DNA of 64,000 nucleotides, taken from positions 7,750,001 to 7,814,000 of the forward strand of contig NC_057827.1 in the NCBI RefSeq assembly GCF_910594005.1, given 5' to 3'. The translations under genes were made by a program, and so were the position numbers. Shown piece after piece: positions 21,929 to 33,250 of the stretch (position 1 is its first letter; the number at the start of each line of letters is the position of its first letter). The notes beneath the pieces were generated by a model, which ran no database searches, was not told the DNA's origin, and was given only the letters and a program-made list of their open reading frames with translations. The DNA is from Cervus elaphus (Eukaryota; Chordata; Mammalia; Artiodactyla; Cervidae).

Positions 21929-21990
21929 ATGTACAATTATTATGTGTCATTCATACCACAATCAAATTGGTAATTTTTAAAGAAACCATT

Positions 21991-22387
21991 ATGAGCTGAT
22001 TTTTGCTTTGCCTCTTCCCCTTCTCTTAGAGATGGGAATCATGAGCTTCTGCTGAGAAGCAAACCTCCAAGGTCTTTTTTTCTCAGCTCATTAGAAGATA
22101 TTGGCTCTAACTTGGAGAAAAAGCTTGTCATTAAAAAAGGTCTTGTCTGAATCATGTTCTCCCGTTCCTTAGATATTGTTTGAACAAATATGCAAAGGAA
22201 AACTGGTTAAATGGTTGAGTACTGAATTTCTCTTGTCATTGCTTTTCATCGTGATAAATGAACTCATATTGCAACAGGGATTATTGCACAATAAAGAGCA
22301 TGTTTCTGTGAGCTGCAGCACAACCCACTAGAACAATTGCAAGGAAAGAAATGAGAAGACTGGATTTCTGGTTAGCACTACCAGCTG
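21991..22387. other. no gene or named repeat recognised
   Basis: About 400 bases of apparently single-copy sequence. I see no element or coding signal. Confidence 0.45.
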
Positions 22388-22630
22388 TGAGAACTTGGGT
22401 GCATGTGTGCATGCTCAGTCGCCCAGTCATGCCTGACTTTTTGCAACCCCCGTGGACTGCCACCCACTAGGCTCCTCTGTCCATGGGATTATTCCAGCAA
22501 GAATACTGGAATGTGTTGCCATTTCCTCCTCCAGGGGATCTTCCCGACCCAAGGATTGAACCTGAGTCTCCAGAGGCTCCTGTATTGGCAGGCAGATTCT
22601 AAGCCACGTGGGAAGCCCTATGAGAACTTG
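22388..22630 (-). mobile_element. Bov-tA SINE with 10-base target duplication
   Basis: TGAGAACTTG is repeated at 22388-22397 and 22621-22630. Between lies an inverse Bov-tA, from a (TG)-rich tail start through GGATTATTCCAGCAAGAATA to the inverse head CACGTGGGAAGCCC. Confidence 0.94.
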
Positions 22631-23534
22631 AGTAAAACTTTAAACTCATTTGCCTCAGTTTCTTCTGAGACAAGAAGTTTTGCTTATCATTTTTTCGTCA
22701 GTTGGAACAACATTTCAACATGGTGGCTTTTGTTTTTCCTATATTACTTAATAGATAAGATCTTTAGGGGTTGTGTATTAGCTCTCATGAAATAGGTGCA
22801 AACACTAACTTTTGAAACATAAGTTGGAGCATTTATTCTGGAACTGAATTATTTCAATTATAAAGATAGTATTTATGAAATAGTCTTTACCATTCTCTGC
22901 ATTGTTTTTTTCTTCTAACCAATCGTCTGTGCTTTGTTTTTCATCTTCTTGAACCTTTCCATAGCTGTGCAATGTTCCTTTATGAAATACTAATGATCAT
23001 CAGCCAAAGATCTTAAAATAGAACCCAGCTTCAGCACTTTTATCATTTCCCCTGAAGTGTCACACAAAGAATTCACTGAATAATTGTTTCAGCACTTGGC
23101 ACCATGTCACCAGTGGTTATGAATATGCAACTAAATCTTTGCAAAGCTGCAGTGAAAAAAAAAAGCCGTCAAAATCTTACAGTACATTCAGTACCTTTGT
23201 ATTGTATAAAAGGAATAATAAAATGTAAGAAAAAATAAGGCAATTTTATTGCAATGTAATATATAACAGGTTAGGATCTGTATAGAAGTATCTCAAATGT
23301 AGAGTTACATTTCAGTGCAATACACATAATCAATGACACGATTTCTTTATATGACATGTCTACTTTTTAAAACCTAATAAAATCTGGAAGACATTCTTTT
23401 ATAATTAAGCAAATTAAATTCTCTCTGTTCAACCAATAATCACAATTGAAGGAAACAAAATGTACTAAAAAGGAAGACAAGAGTTTTACATTAAGGAAGA
23501 ACTAACAAAAGGCTGAATTTCTTTTTCCCAGGCT
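22631..23534. other. no gene or named repeat recognised
   Basis: About 900 bases with no identifiable element. A TATA-like word (TATAAAAG, about 23204) occurs by itself with no other promoter evidence, so I do not call it. Confidence 0.45.
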
Positions 23535-23914
23535 GATGATTTCCCCAGGAGTCACTAGGCAATATTTTGAAAAGAAATCAGGGACCCTGCGCATCCAGGC
23601 TGTTTCATGCTGGTGTTTCTAGGGAGGCTGTATCTGCTTATGACTGCAAAGCCAAAAGCTGGTCAAACGTGCCCTCTGCCATTCACCTGTCCTGGATGAC
23701 ACTTTGCCCAGATACTGGGACAAGGAAAGATGGTGGTCCAAGCTTTGTTTCTGTTTTTGCCACAAATATTATGCCAATCTGTGGATCTGGTGATGTAAAA
23801 ATGAATTGCAAAGAAGCACAATGCAAATCTTAACCTTGTATGGTGGGTCACAAATCAAGCCGGATGATTTTCCCAGGAGTCACTAGGCAATATTTTGAAA
23901 AGAAATCAGTGACC
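23535..23914. repeat. 52-base direct repeat flanking 276 bases
   Basis: 23535-23586 and 23863-23914 match at 50 of 52 positions without gaps; both contain CCAGGAGTCACTAGGCAATA. The intervening 276 bases are not repeated. The repeats are too long for a normal retrotransposon target duplication. Possible causes are a local duplication, or deletion between tandem copies. An 88-codon plus-strand frame spans the first repeat and the interval but is unrecognised. Confidence 0.9.
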
Positions 23915-24029
23915 AGGTTTTTCTGGTTCTCTGGCTTTCCTTCTTCCACTCCTCAGACTATGCCCACTGACCACCTTCCCTTCGGGGGAATCTAATCCAG
24001 GCATTCACCAGCAGGGCCCACGTAAGGAA

Positions 24030-24455
24030 CTGTGGTTCATAGAATAATGCCCCACATCAAAGAAGTCCTTGTCCTGAAACCCTGATCCTATGACTATGTT
24101 ACCTGTCAAGGTATGGGGAGGTGGTCCTTATGGGGTCCAGTCTAATCACACGAGTTCTTAAAAGCAGAGGACTTTCCCTAGCTGGTCAGAGAGATATGAC
24201 ATTCTTAAGAAGAGTCAGAAAGATGCTGCATTGTTAGCTTCCAGCTGAAGGAAGGGCCATGAAGGCGGCCTCAGGAAACTGGGAAAGAAGGAAATCACTT
24301 CCTTGCCTTGACTTTAATGGAGACCTTTGTCTTAGCCCAGTGAGACCATGTTGAACTCTGACCTACAGACCTACAGGATAAAGAAACCTGTTTTATTTCA
24401 AATCACCGTGCTTGCAGTAATTTCTCATGGCAACAACGTAAAACTTATACAGAAG
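24030..24455 (+). mobile_element. MLT1-type MaLR LTR
   Basis: MLT1 order is clear: ATAATGCCCCACATCAAAGA, AAGTCCTTGTCCTGAAACCC, TATGTTACCTGTCAAGG, then ATGGAGACCTTTGTCTTAGC followed by the CCCAGTGAGACCATGTTGAA block, and a degraded 3' end. It is an old solo LTR. Confidence 0.78.
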
Positions 24456-26039
24456 TTTTCACAACTCTGTGATGTTCAAGAGCCAATAGAAAACTCAGGA
24501 AACACAAGGAAAATGCAAAGTGTTTTCCAAAGTTTTAGAATCACTACCTGTGCATATGTATAAATGTACCCATGGTAAATGGAATGGTTTGTTACTTTTT
24601 TAAACAACTTGGCAAAATAGAAAGTGTGCACTCCAATGCTAATCTTGTATTTCCATGGGCACTGTATTACTGTATATATTTTAAAACTTTGTAATCCTTG
24701 GTTTCTTCTTTTAGTCTTAAAGATCCAGTATTATTTTTTCAATTTTTTAAAAATTCATGCAGTCATTTGGCAAACACATGTGTTTACCCAGTTTCACGTG
24801 CACCACCAGAAGCCAGGGAAGCTAGTGATGAATTGTGGAAAATGCCAATGGTGGCTGGGCAGTCAAGGGGCAGGAATGTGGTGACTGGCCCAGGGGGTCC
24901 CAATCTGCTGGATGTGGCCAGCTTGGAGCATCTTCCTTCTTCTCTTTGGCTCTTACACTGAAAACTGAAGAGGCAATTCAGTTATGTAGAGCAAGTGGAT
25001 GGTAGGATACAGTTATTAGGAATACAAAAGATAAAACATATGGTGAATAACATTGCAACAGTGTTCAGGATCCTGCCTTTAGTTAAGATGGAAAGAACAT
25101 ATATGTGTCTTGACCTCCTTCTCACATCACATTGTTTCAGATTGTCTAAGGTCTTAAACATCTTGACAGCTATTTTCAGGCTATGCCTTAAAAGACACTT
25201 TTGGACAATAATATACAAACACACATAAATCCACAAAACTAGCACATATTTTAAGTAAGGTATTATATCAATGTACAACATGTATCAGTGACTAAATTTA
25301 GGAAACATTCCATAATCTAGTTTTTTTTTTTTTTTAACCTGGCCATGACCATAATTATAAGATTTAGGTGATGCCTTACTTCTATTGCTCTAGGAGTTAC
25401 ATGAGGACTTGTGAACCAAGGCAAATAAGTATCATAAACTTGTTTTACAATTCAGTATCAATAAAACTCAAACTATTTTCTATTATAATTTTAGTTTGTA
25501 ATATTTATTCCCCTGGGAGGTTTAAAAAGCAAAAACAAAACCCTTAGTCATTTAATCTGCACACAGAGTTGTTGTATCTGAAGAAAACTCAGCAAATTAA
25601 GTTTCCAGGAGTCATCACAGAATTTGTTGGAAGGGCTGATAGAGAATTCATCTTATCAGGTGTTGAGGTCTCTCCCCCATCAACCATCTGGAATGTACCT
25701 AGCCATCAATAAACCAGGACAGAAGTTGGAATAGTGGAGTGAAACACAGCCACAGATTTGCAAATGTGACAACAACAATAAAGAAAGATATCAAAATTAA
25801 ATCACTGCCTGCAGTAAATTGCTGCCTGCATTATTCCAGAGAGACTACTACTGTTTCTTTCAAAAAAAAAAAAAAGTCAGTTGAGAAAATGGTCACTTAT
25901 ATTTCCTAAATCATAAGAAAATCTGAGGTTGTGTGATATCAGAATATCTCAGCTTTGAATCTTTGTTTAATTTCTTAGCAAATTAGAAAAAAAAAACTTG
26001 TTTCCTCCACTGGTATCACTTCTGACAACAGATGTGCAT
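24456..26039. other. 1.6 kb with no gene recognised
   Basis: Apart from homopolymer tracts (T at 25321-25335, A at 25862-25874 and 25989-25996), nothing nameable. Open frames of up to 99 codons (minus, 24982-25281) show no features. Confidence 0.45.
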
Positions 26040-26760
26040 GCTGTTCCCCACACTTCAGACACTAGCTGGGTGTCCTACAATTCAGTCTCAGCACAAACTC
26101 CCCGGACTTAGTGCAGAAGCCACAGGCTGAGGACTCCACCCCACAAGATGCCCTCACTTCAGCCTCCAGGTGCCAATCCTAGATGGCACCTATGCTTCTG
26201 ACCAGCTGGTTACTAAAGGTAGGTTTCCACAATGTCCTCTCCAGCTTTGATCCTTGTTTTAATGGCTCATAAAACTCAGGAAGACATTTGCTTATATTTA
26301 CTGGTTTATTATAAAGGATATGGCTTAACAATAAGATGAAGAAGTAGACGGAGGCACATCCTGAAGTGTCCCTAGCCCAGGAACTTCACTCTCCACAGGC
26401 CTGGTGTGGGCCATCCTCCCAGCATCCAGGTTTGTTAAATGACCTCAAGCTCCCAGAAATCTGTAGAGATTTGTGCGAACCCCTCAGTGGGTGGACATGA
26501 TCAGTTATTAATTCAATCTCTACCCCCACACCTGCCCACCCCCACCCCCCTCCCCTCTTCAGAGGATGGGAGGTAGGACTGAAAGTTCCAAGCTCCTAAT
26601 CACAGCGGTGTTTCTGGTGATTAACCCCCACACTGAAGTCATCCAGGAGCCCACCAAGAGTCTCCTCATTGGAATAAAAGACACTCCTGTGACTCAGAAA
26701 ATCATAGGGATTTAGGAACTTTGTATCAGGAACAGGAGACAAACCCCAAAAATGTACTGA
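26040..26760 (-). mobile_element. ancient ERVL-like LTR, same family as 12200-12640, inverted
   Basis: Read on the minus strand it has AGGAGTGTCTTTTATTCC, ACTCTTGGTGGGCTCCTGGA, GCTTGGAACTTTCAGTCC, a G-rich segment, TGGATGCTGGGAGGATGGCC and the polyadenylation-like TATCCTTTATAATAAACCAG. These are the landmarks also seen in the plus-strand copy near 12.4 kb. It contains no internal genes. Confidence 0.58.
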
Positions 26761-28289
26761 TATTATTAGTCTCTTTCAAATGATGTTGCTTTTATGAAGG
26801 TATACTGTGACACTGAAAATAAGAATGCTACTTTTCATGTCTTTGCAGAGTAAGAAACGGTCTTTTCTTTCTAAGCTGTCTGGGGAACACCTTGGCAGGT
26901 TATGAGGAGATAAAAGGAGATAGAAGAGCCAACCAGAGAACTGCTTTCTAATCAGTTGCAAGTTCTTGACTTCATATTGTATTCCTGATTCTCACTCTAT
27001 GACTCTGCATAATGACTTCTGATGCTTGCTTCCTCTACCTTGACATGGAGCTTCCATAGAATAGATTTATACACAGAAGATCCAAAAGAATTGACAACCT
27101 GATGGGTGCCTGGCCATCTCATTCTAATAGAAATGCCATTGGCCCAACTACCAGATCTCTCTTCCATGGGGCACTCTTGTGCAAGAAGTCCCCTCTCTAT
27201 CCAGCCTGTGCTGGGCCAAAGCCTACCCTACTTGCATCTTTCCTGGTTCAATTGGATATTTGTTGAATTTTCACATCCCTTCAGCACGGAACTTAACATA
27301 ACAGGTACATAAATGCAAATGCTTCCTGTCCATCCCTGGTTGGTGGGAACTCGGGTGTTCATAAATCTCCCAGTTGACAGTGCAGCCATCATCTGAAGTG
27401 TAGCTAGTGCTGTACAGAGTCCTTGGGTGTCCCCCACCAGAAATGAAGCCTTTTATTGGCTGTCCCAATCTCTAATGAACCAAGTAAAATCAGTCCTAGT
27501 CCTGAGTCAAGAGATAAGAAAACCTGGAAATGTGTGAGGACCTGCCTCAATGACCCATCACACATAAGGCAGAGTGGAATGAATAACACATGGGGTGACA
27601 AGTGAGGTGCTGTGATCCACACAGGGAGATGACGTGAGCGCCACAGAGGGGGGTGCATCTCAGGTTGATTCTTGGAGGAGAGAGCAGGGCACTGGCCGCA
27701 CTCCAGGAAAGAAAAGAACCAGAAAGGAAGAGACAAACTGTAGGATTAGAGATACATGTTTGAGAGTAATTAACATTTGAGGGGTATTTGAACCATCATA
27801 CAAATGAGATTTGTTGAGATATCCTAGGATGAAAGGATCAAAAAAGGAGAAATGGAAAGGTGTGTGGAGAAGAGAACTCTAAGGTAAGTCATAGGTGCCC
27901 AGCCTCTTATAGATAAGGAAACTAGATTGTTGGGCTGTCTCTCTCCACCCCACTAGACAAAGGTGAGCATTACTGACAACTCGGACTGTTCATAGCGTCT
28001 CCACTAGTGTGAGAAACAGTTTTGGGTGGCCATTCTGCATGTTTGATTGACTCTACCATCTCCCACACTTAGCTGTCTCTCAGAGTGGGTGGCTACAACG
28101 TGGTTTACATAAAATAGCCTAACAGGAGAGAAGCAATGTTATAAGATGAAAATCAGATTTGTCGTTTGTGAGGCCAGACTTCATAATGAAGGCAAATATT
28201 ACAAAGGGAAGTTCTCTGAATTTAAAAACAGGAAATGCTCAAGAGCACAGACACATTCATCTACACTGAAGCCATGGATTAAAATATCC
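26761..28289. other. 1.5 kb with no gene recognised
   Basis: No element or coding signal that I can defend. Overlapping minus-strand frames (69, 65 and 110 codons at 27228-27736) lack recognisable features. Confidence 0.45.
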
Positions 28290-28680
28290 TTCCCTATTTG
28301 CTGTAAGACTTAGGAAACCCAAACAGGGGCTCTGTGGCAATCTAGAAGACTTGGGGAACCCAAATGGGGCTCTGTGGCAATCTAGAAGACTTAGGGAACC
28401 CAAACATGGGCTCTGTGACAATCTAGAAGACTTAGGGAACCCAAACAGGGGTTCCATGGCAATCTAGAAGACTTGGGGAACCCAAACAGAGGCTCTGTGG
28501 CAATCTAGAAGACTTAGGGAACCCAAGCAGGGTTTGGCAATCTAGAAGGGTGGGGAGGGAGATGTTCAGAAGGGAGAGGACATGGGTTTATCTATGGCTG
28601 ATTCTTGTTGATGTATGATTAAACCCCACAAAATTCTCTAAAACAATTATCCTTTGATTAAAAGAATAAAGTGAAAAACA
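28290..28680 (+). mobile_element. ruminant L1 3' end carrying an internal minisatellite
   Basis: The start (TATTTGCTGTAAGACTTAGG) and the end (TGGCTGATTCTTGTTGATGT, then a degraded CAATTATCCTTTGATTAAAA) match the L1 3'-UTR end that also occurs at 48478-48705. Where that other copy has one unit of the block from GGACTCAGGGAACTC to ACAAACTAGAGG, this copy has six tandem units. Confidence 0.82.
28305..28545 (+). repeat. 41-base minisatellite, six units
   Basis: Unit boundaries are 28305-28345, 28346-28385, 28386-28426, 28427-28467, 28468-28508 and 28509-28545, with lengths 41, 40, 41, 41, 41 and 37. Each begins AAGACTT and most end CAATCTAG. Units differ by a few substitutions, and the last has an internal deletion. 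The array is expanded from a single L1 3'-UTR segment. A 66-codon minus-strand frame over it is simply the repeat translated. Confidence 0.95.
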
Positions 28681-29106
28681 AAAACATCTTCCTCTAACTT
28701 CATGCTGCTCACAGAGACACCCAGGGCACAGTGGGACCGTGATAAGAAACGTGGTTCAGTATAATGCAGTTTTCTGGGGACCCTGGTGGCTGTGCTTGTC
28801 AAAACTGATTGATATAACGTGGGATGTTAACTGTTTTACTGATATTAATCTTATTTTGTAAAGTGCAAAAGGAAAAAAAAATTACCTCTGTAGATTCCTT
28901 GAAAGATCATTTTAACAATGCCATGTAATTTTGTAGGGTTTATTCTTAATATTTAGTGAGCAGAAAGCTTTGCATTTCAATTGCCCAGAGAAAGTAACAT
29001 TCACAGCAAATGCAGTTCAGTTTGTTCTTTGTTTACCAAGAGGAGCAGCAGATCCTGGAAAGGAGTATCAGAGCTCTGAGTCACAAGGTGATAGGAATGC
29101 ACCTAT
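28681..29106. other. no gene or named repeat recognised
   Basis: About 425 bases without an identifiable element. Confidence 0.45.
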
Positions 29107-29345
29107 TCCTTGGAGACATGTCTAGTGATTACCTACTATGTTCTAGGCACTGTTTGATTGTGAAGTTAAAGAGGTGCTAAAGATGAAAAAGAAATATTTT
29201 TGCTGCCCTTATAAACCTTAATCTGAATGCAAATACTAGTTATTAAGTTGGAGAAATAATAGGAATTAAACTAGTGAAGGATACACTAAGTACAAAGAAG
29301 TGAGAATCTTTTAGATGAAGAGACCAGGGAAGGCTTTAAAGCCAA
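29107..29345 (-). mobile_element. possible L2 3' fragment
   Basis: The inverse L2 tail word CTACTATGTTCTAGGCACTG is at 29133. L2-like words follow downstream, including ACCAGGGAAGGCTTTAAAGC. It is highly diverged. Confidence 0.4.
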
Positions 29346-30084
29346 TACTCGAAGGATGACTCAGCAACCAGTCCTGGAGCAGAGGTGGGAGAGGGAGGAG
29401 AGAGGGAAAAAGGAGAGAGGGAAAACCCTCAGAGCCGGGGCTGCCATAAACAAAGGCCTCATCTGGGAAACACAAGGATCATGTAGCCTAAGGGATGTAA
29501 CCATGATGCGGAAGCCACAGAGTGTAAGTGGCCACCTGCTGCACAGAGAAGAGGCAGGTGGGGTTGAGGCCAGAGCCCTGAGGACGGTGCCCTCAGATGT
29601 TCTGCTGACTGGGTCTTTGATCACATGCCTTGAGGCTGGTTCTGGAAGCACCAGAATGGCTAGATGCTGGCTCAGCTGCTGCAGACACAGTGAAGGGCCT
29701 TTTCTCCAGGCACCGCTAACAGGAATAGGAAGCAGGGGCGCTGTAGTCCCCCAACCCACATGCCTTCCGACCAGCACCCTGACGGTCAGGCTCTGGGAGC
29801 AGCGGGCAGGCAGGCCTGTGAGCCGGGACCCAGCTCAGCACTGAGAGCCGTGGGGAGGGCAGGTGTGGGGCTGGCAGACCATGGCCCACCGACGGGCACA
29901 GGGGCTTAGGACGGACGGAGGTGGGCCGCCGTGGAGGGCAGGACAGACATGAGGCTGGTGGAGAGATGAGGCAGCTGGCACAGACCTCACAGCCTTAGCC
30001 AGGGGTTTGTGTTGAACTTTAGGTACAGGAAGAAATTGTTGAGGGTCTTTGTGATGAGAAGCATCAGTAGTAACCACAGTTGTT
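29346..30084. other. GC-richer unassigned segment
   Basis: Relatively GC-rich sequence with overlapping long frames: 162 codons plus at 29356-29844, and 138 codons minus at 29361-29777. Extended antisense overlap and lack of any domain favour chance frames over a gene. No splice or poly-A context was identified. Confidence 0.4.
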
Positions 30085-30245
30085 GTAGCGGCTGCAGAAA
30101 TGATAGTTACTGTGAGCTTGCTATGGGCCAGACCCCACTCTAAGTGCTCTGTGTTCAGTTCTCCTAACAACTATATGAGTCAGGAACTCTTAACCCCATT
30201 ATACAGAGAGAACTGAGCGTGGAGAAGCTGAGTAATTTGCTAGGA
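30085..30245 (-). mobile_element. MIR SINE
   Basis: The plus strand reads as inverse MIR: a degraded AGCTTGCTATGGGCCAG segment, TCTAAGTGCTCTGTGTTCAG, TCTCCTAACAACTATATGAG, then ACCCCATTATACAGAGAGAA and GAGAAGCTGAGTAATTTGC. It is an ancient mammal-wide tRNA-derived SINE. Confidence 0.75.
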
Positions 30246-31339
30246 TGCAATTTGCTTTAAAATTTGGCAGCAATTCAAGGTCCTGAATAACTTGAGGAGA
30301 GACTAGCCACGCAGGGAATCTAGGATCATGCCAGCAAGACATTCAGAGGGCATTTGGGGGAGTGCCTTTCATAACCAGGGGCAGCTGTGACTACTCCTTA
30401 CTCCTGAAGAACCTAAACCCAAGTTTCAGATGCAACTGGAAGTAGACAGGCCACTAAAGCAGTATGTTTTTGGTATTGTACCTGTCCCTCCTTTTCACCT
30501 CAGGAAACAAGCACAGTGTCAGGTGGTTCCTGCCTCCCAGAGACTTGCTCTGGTGCCATAGAAGCCTAGAGAAGTCCCCAGTAATCTCTTCCCACCCAGG
30601 TCAAAGAAAACATAATCTAAGATGCGGGCCTCAAAGGAAGACTAGAACTAATATCAGAACTGAGCTCATCAGTCTAAGCATTGACCATAATGTTACCAAA
30701 CTCCACTCTAGCTGCTCACTGCTTAAAAACCAATCCTTGAGAGGCGCGTGTTGGTAAAAATGGATAATGTCCCATTTAATCAGAAAGCCTGCAATCTGGG
30801 GAGAAGGCAGATACAGTGTCTCTCAAAACCAACTTGGAAGATTCTGCTCAGCCATGAAAGGTTTTAAATGAAAAGGGAAGTAATCTCAGTTAATCATTGA
30901 AATGGGGATCAGAGTCATCACCAATCCACAGTGTGTGCAAGCTTGTTGACTTCTTGTGATCTTTCTTTAGATGCTATCTTGTTCTCACAGTTTGTTGACA
31001 CAGTTTGTTTGTGAGATTACTGAAGGGGAAGCTACAGAAGTGATCTGGTCATCTGTTAATTTCTTATTATTCATTTCCATTTATTTGATCTATGGAAAGA
31101 AACAACAGGTTAAGCAAGGTATTGTGTGATCAAAAGATTTTAAAGGTGTGCTTCTGCTGGAGATGAGTAGAACGTGGGATGCCTGGTTTAAGGTTAGTTA
31201 CAGTATAGCTCTGCTAAAGAGGAGGAAGCTGCTTATAATACAATACAATACAATAAGGTTCTGGGATGTTAAGCTTCACTGGAGCTAACTGGCTTTAAGT
31301 TGGCATGTTCCTCAAAGTACAAACAGGTGTGCATACAAA

Positions 31340-31375
<36 letters not shown>

Positions 31376-32143
31376 ATCTACAAAGACTGGCCCTAACTAT
31401 TCAGGGTGAGCCAAGGAGACTAAGGCTGGAAAGTGGATTTAAGAAATTTTACAGAATAAATTGTTATTGCATTATATACTATTTCTGGATTGGCCCGTAG
31501 AGAAAATGAAACAAAAATAATATTGCAACCTTGCAAGAAGAATATTTTCTCAGGAGAATTTCAGTCTAATTCTGTAATAAGAGCTGGTACAGTTGGGAAG
31601 TTTTGATTAAATTTGATAAGCATACAAACTGGACTTATGAGTCCTGGGCAATTTGCTTCCTGTTAATTAAAAACATTATTCTTGAGCAGTCACACTAACA
31701 TGTTTTTCTGTTAAGTCAACATATACTACCAGACTTGGGAGAAAGCAGGAATATGCAATCAAATGCTTGCATTTATTGAATCTCTTTAGAAAGCTCAGAG
31801 ACGGCAATGGCCGTGAGTGGGCAAGTTGTAAGCGCCGAAGATCTCCTGTGTAATCACACTGCAGATGACAGAGGAATAGAATCACTGAGATTCAAGTTCC
31901 CCTGAGGAACAAAAGCCTTAAAATCTGAAGGGTAAGGGCACCAAAACCACAAAAGGCACTCACAGACGGACACCCTTGGAAACTGCACTGCAGGAGTGGA
32001 CAGAGTGAAAGAGAAGCCCATCCCCAGAAAGGGCAGGGATGTGTGTGAAGAGAAGACAGTGTCACTCCTGGAGATGGGACAGGAGCTTGTGGGAAATCCA
32101 CACATCCACAGTCAGGCTCACAGAAGTTCTAATGGTGCAGTGG
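30246..32143. other. 1.9 kb with no gene recognised; (GT)15 microsatellite
   Basis: A perfect (GT)15 run occupies 31343-31372, and a short ACAAT repeat lies at 31237-31255. The remainder shows no element that I can name. Frames up to 97 codons are unremarkable. Confidence 0.5.
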
Positions 32144-32270
32144 TAAGAACCATCACAACAGCAAGCTTCTAACCGAGCCCAATTCCTGAGACAAACACAA
32201 AACCTATAGACCTGCTAATTTGTCTCAGGAATTGGTCTGAGTTAGAAGTTTGCTGTTGTGGTGGTTCTTA
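32144..32270. repeat. long hairpin: 52-base inverted repeat with 23-base loop
   Basis: The arms 32144-32195 and 32219-32270 are reverse complements at 47 of 52 positions with no gaps. In a plus-strand transcript, two of the five differences would form G-U pairs, leaving three mismatches. The outer ends are TAAGAACC and GGTTCTTA. I do not recognise it as a known MITE. It could be a palindromic transposon remnant or a source of structured RNA. Confidence 0.95.
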
Positions 32271-32309
32271 TAATAATATGTGCATACATAGAAAACATCA
32301 GCCTTCAGC

Positions 32310-32965
32310 AAAAAATTACAAAGCATGCATACTGTTCATGGGAATGCAAATTGGGTCAGCCACTATGAAAAGCAGTATGGAAGTTCCTCAAAAAATTAAA
32401 AATAGAACTACCATATGATCCAGCAGCTCCAGTTCTGGGTATTTATCCAAAGGAATTGAAATCAGAATCTCAAAGAGATACTAGCACTTGTGTATTCATT
32501 GCAGCACTATTCACAATAGCCAAGATACGGAAATAACCTGTGTCCATCAGTGAATCAGTGAATGAAGAAAATGTAATATATACATGAAATGGAATATTAT
32601 TTCACCCTAAAACAATAAGGTAATACAACATGCAACACCACAGAAGAACCGTGAGGGCATTATGCTAAGTGAGATGAATCCATCATGGAAAGATAGATAG
32701 AGCATGGTTCCACTTACAAGGGAACTAAAATAGTGGGATTCACAGAGTCAAAGAGTGGTCAGTGGTTGCCAGAGGCTGAAAAGAGAGGGGAATGGAGACT
32801 TACTAATCAAAGGGCATGAAATTTCAGTCAAGGAAGAAGATGAGTGAGCTCTAGAGATCTGTGTACAGCCTTGTAACTAGAGTCAACAATAATATCTTAT
32901 ACACTTAACATTTTAAGAAGGTAGATCTCATGTCACATGTTCTTTCAAAAATTAAAAATAAAATA
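32310..32965 (+). mobile_element. L1 LINE 3' part (end of ORF2 and 3' UTR)
   Basis: L1 landmarks run in order: ACTGTTCATGGGAATGCAAA (32330), GAACTACCATATGATCCAGC (32405), TGGGTATTTATCCAAAGGAA (32435), CATTGCAGCACTATTCACAA (32498), CAATAGCCAAGATACGG, then the 3'-UTR words GGTTGCCAGAGGCTGAAAAG (32764) and ACACTTAACATTTTAAGAAG. The tail is A-rich at 32948-32969. The coding frame is broken. Confidence 0.88.
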
Positions 32966-33250
32966 AATAGCACTGAGAGAAAGAGTAATTCAAACCAAAA
33001 CTAAGATGGAAAAGAGAAAGAAAAAAGAAAAAAAAATAAGTCTTAGACTTTAATGTTTTATATAATCTTTAAATTCTGGATTTATTTATATGTAAAAATG
33101 GGAGTCTTTTGGATGGTAGCTTGAATATAATAAACATATTTTAGCTAAACAAATGTTCTTTATTCTTCACTTTGGATTAACATGTATAATCATTCTAGTT
33201 AATGCAAATATATATTCACATTCAGAAATTTAAATTCTCATATAGCATTC

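Larger units (their letters stand above)
21150..21990 (+). mobile_element. old L1M 3' UTR split by two Bov-tAs
   Basis: L1 3'-end words appear in order: 'ggatacaatggaatactact' (21162), 'gcaacatggacgaatct' (21220), 'gaagcctggcaaaaag' (21259), then, beyond the SINEs, 'ttgaggttatggttttatgg' and 'ttattatgtgtcatt'. Both SINEs interrupt an otherwise continuous old element. Confidence 0.7.

Noticed and set aside
23204..23212. TATAAAAG word as a promoter
   Set aside because: An isolated match in AT-rich DNA without a CpG cluster, transcript start or gene.
28257..28457. 66-codon frame with a repeating peptide
   Set aside because: The peptide repeat is only the 41-base minisatellite translated. No protein is implied.
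29356..29844. 162-codon plus-strand frame with a 138-codon antisense partner
   Set aside because: GC-rich DNA gives long overlapping frames by chance. No domain, signal or gene context is visible on either strand.
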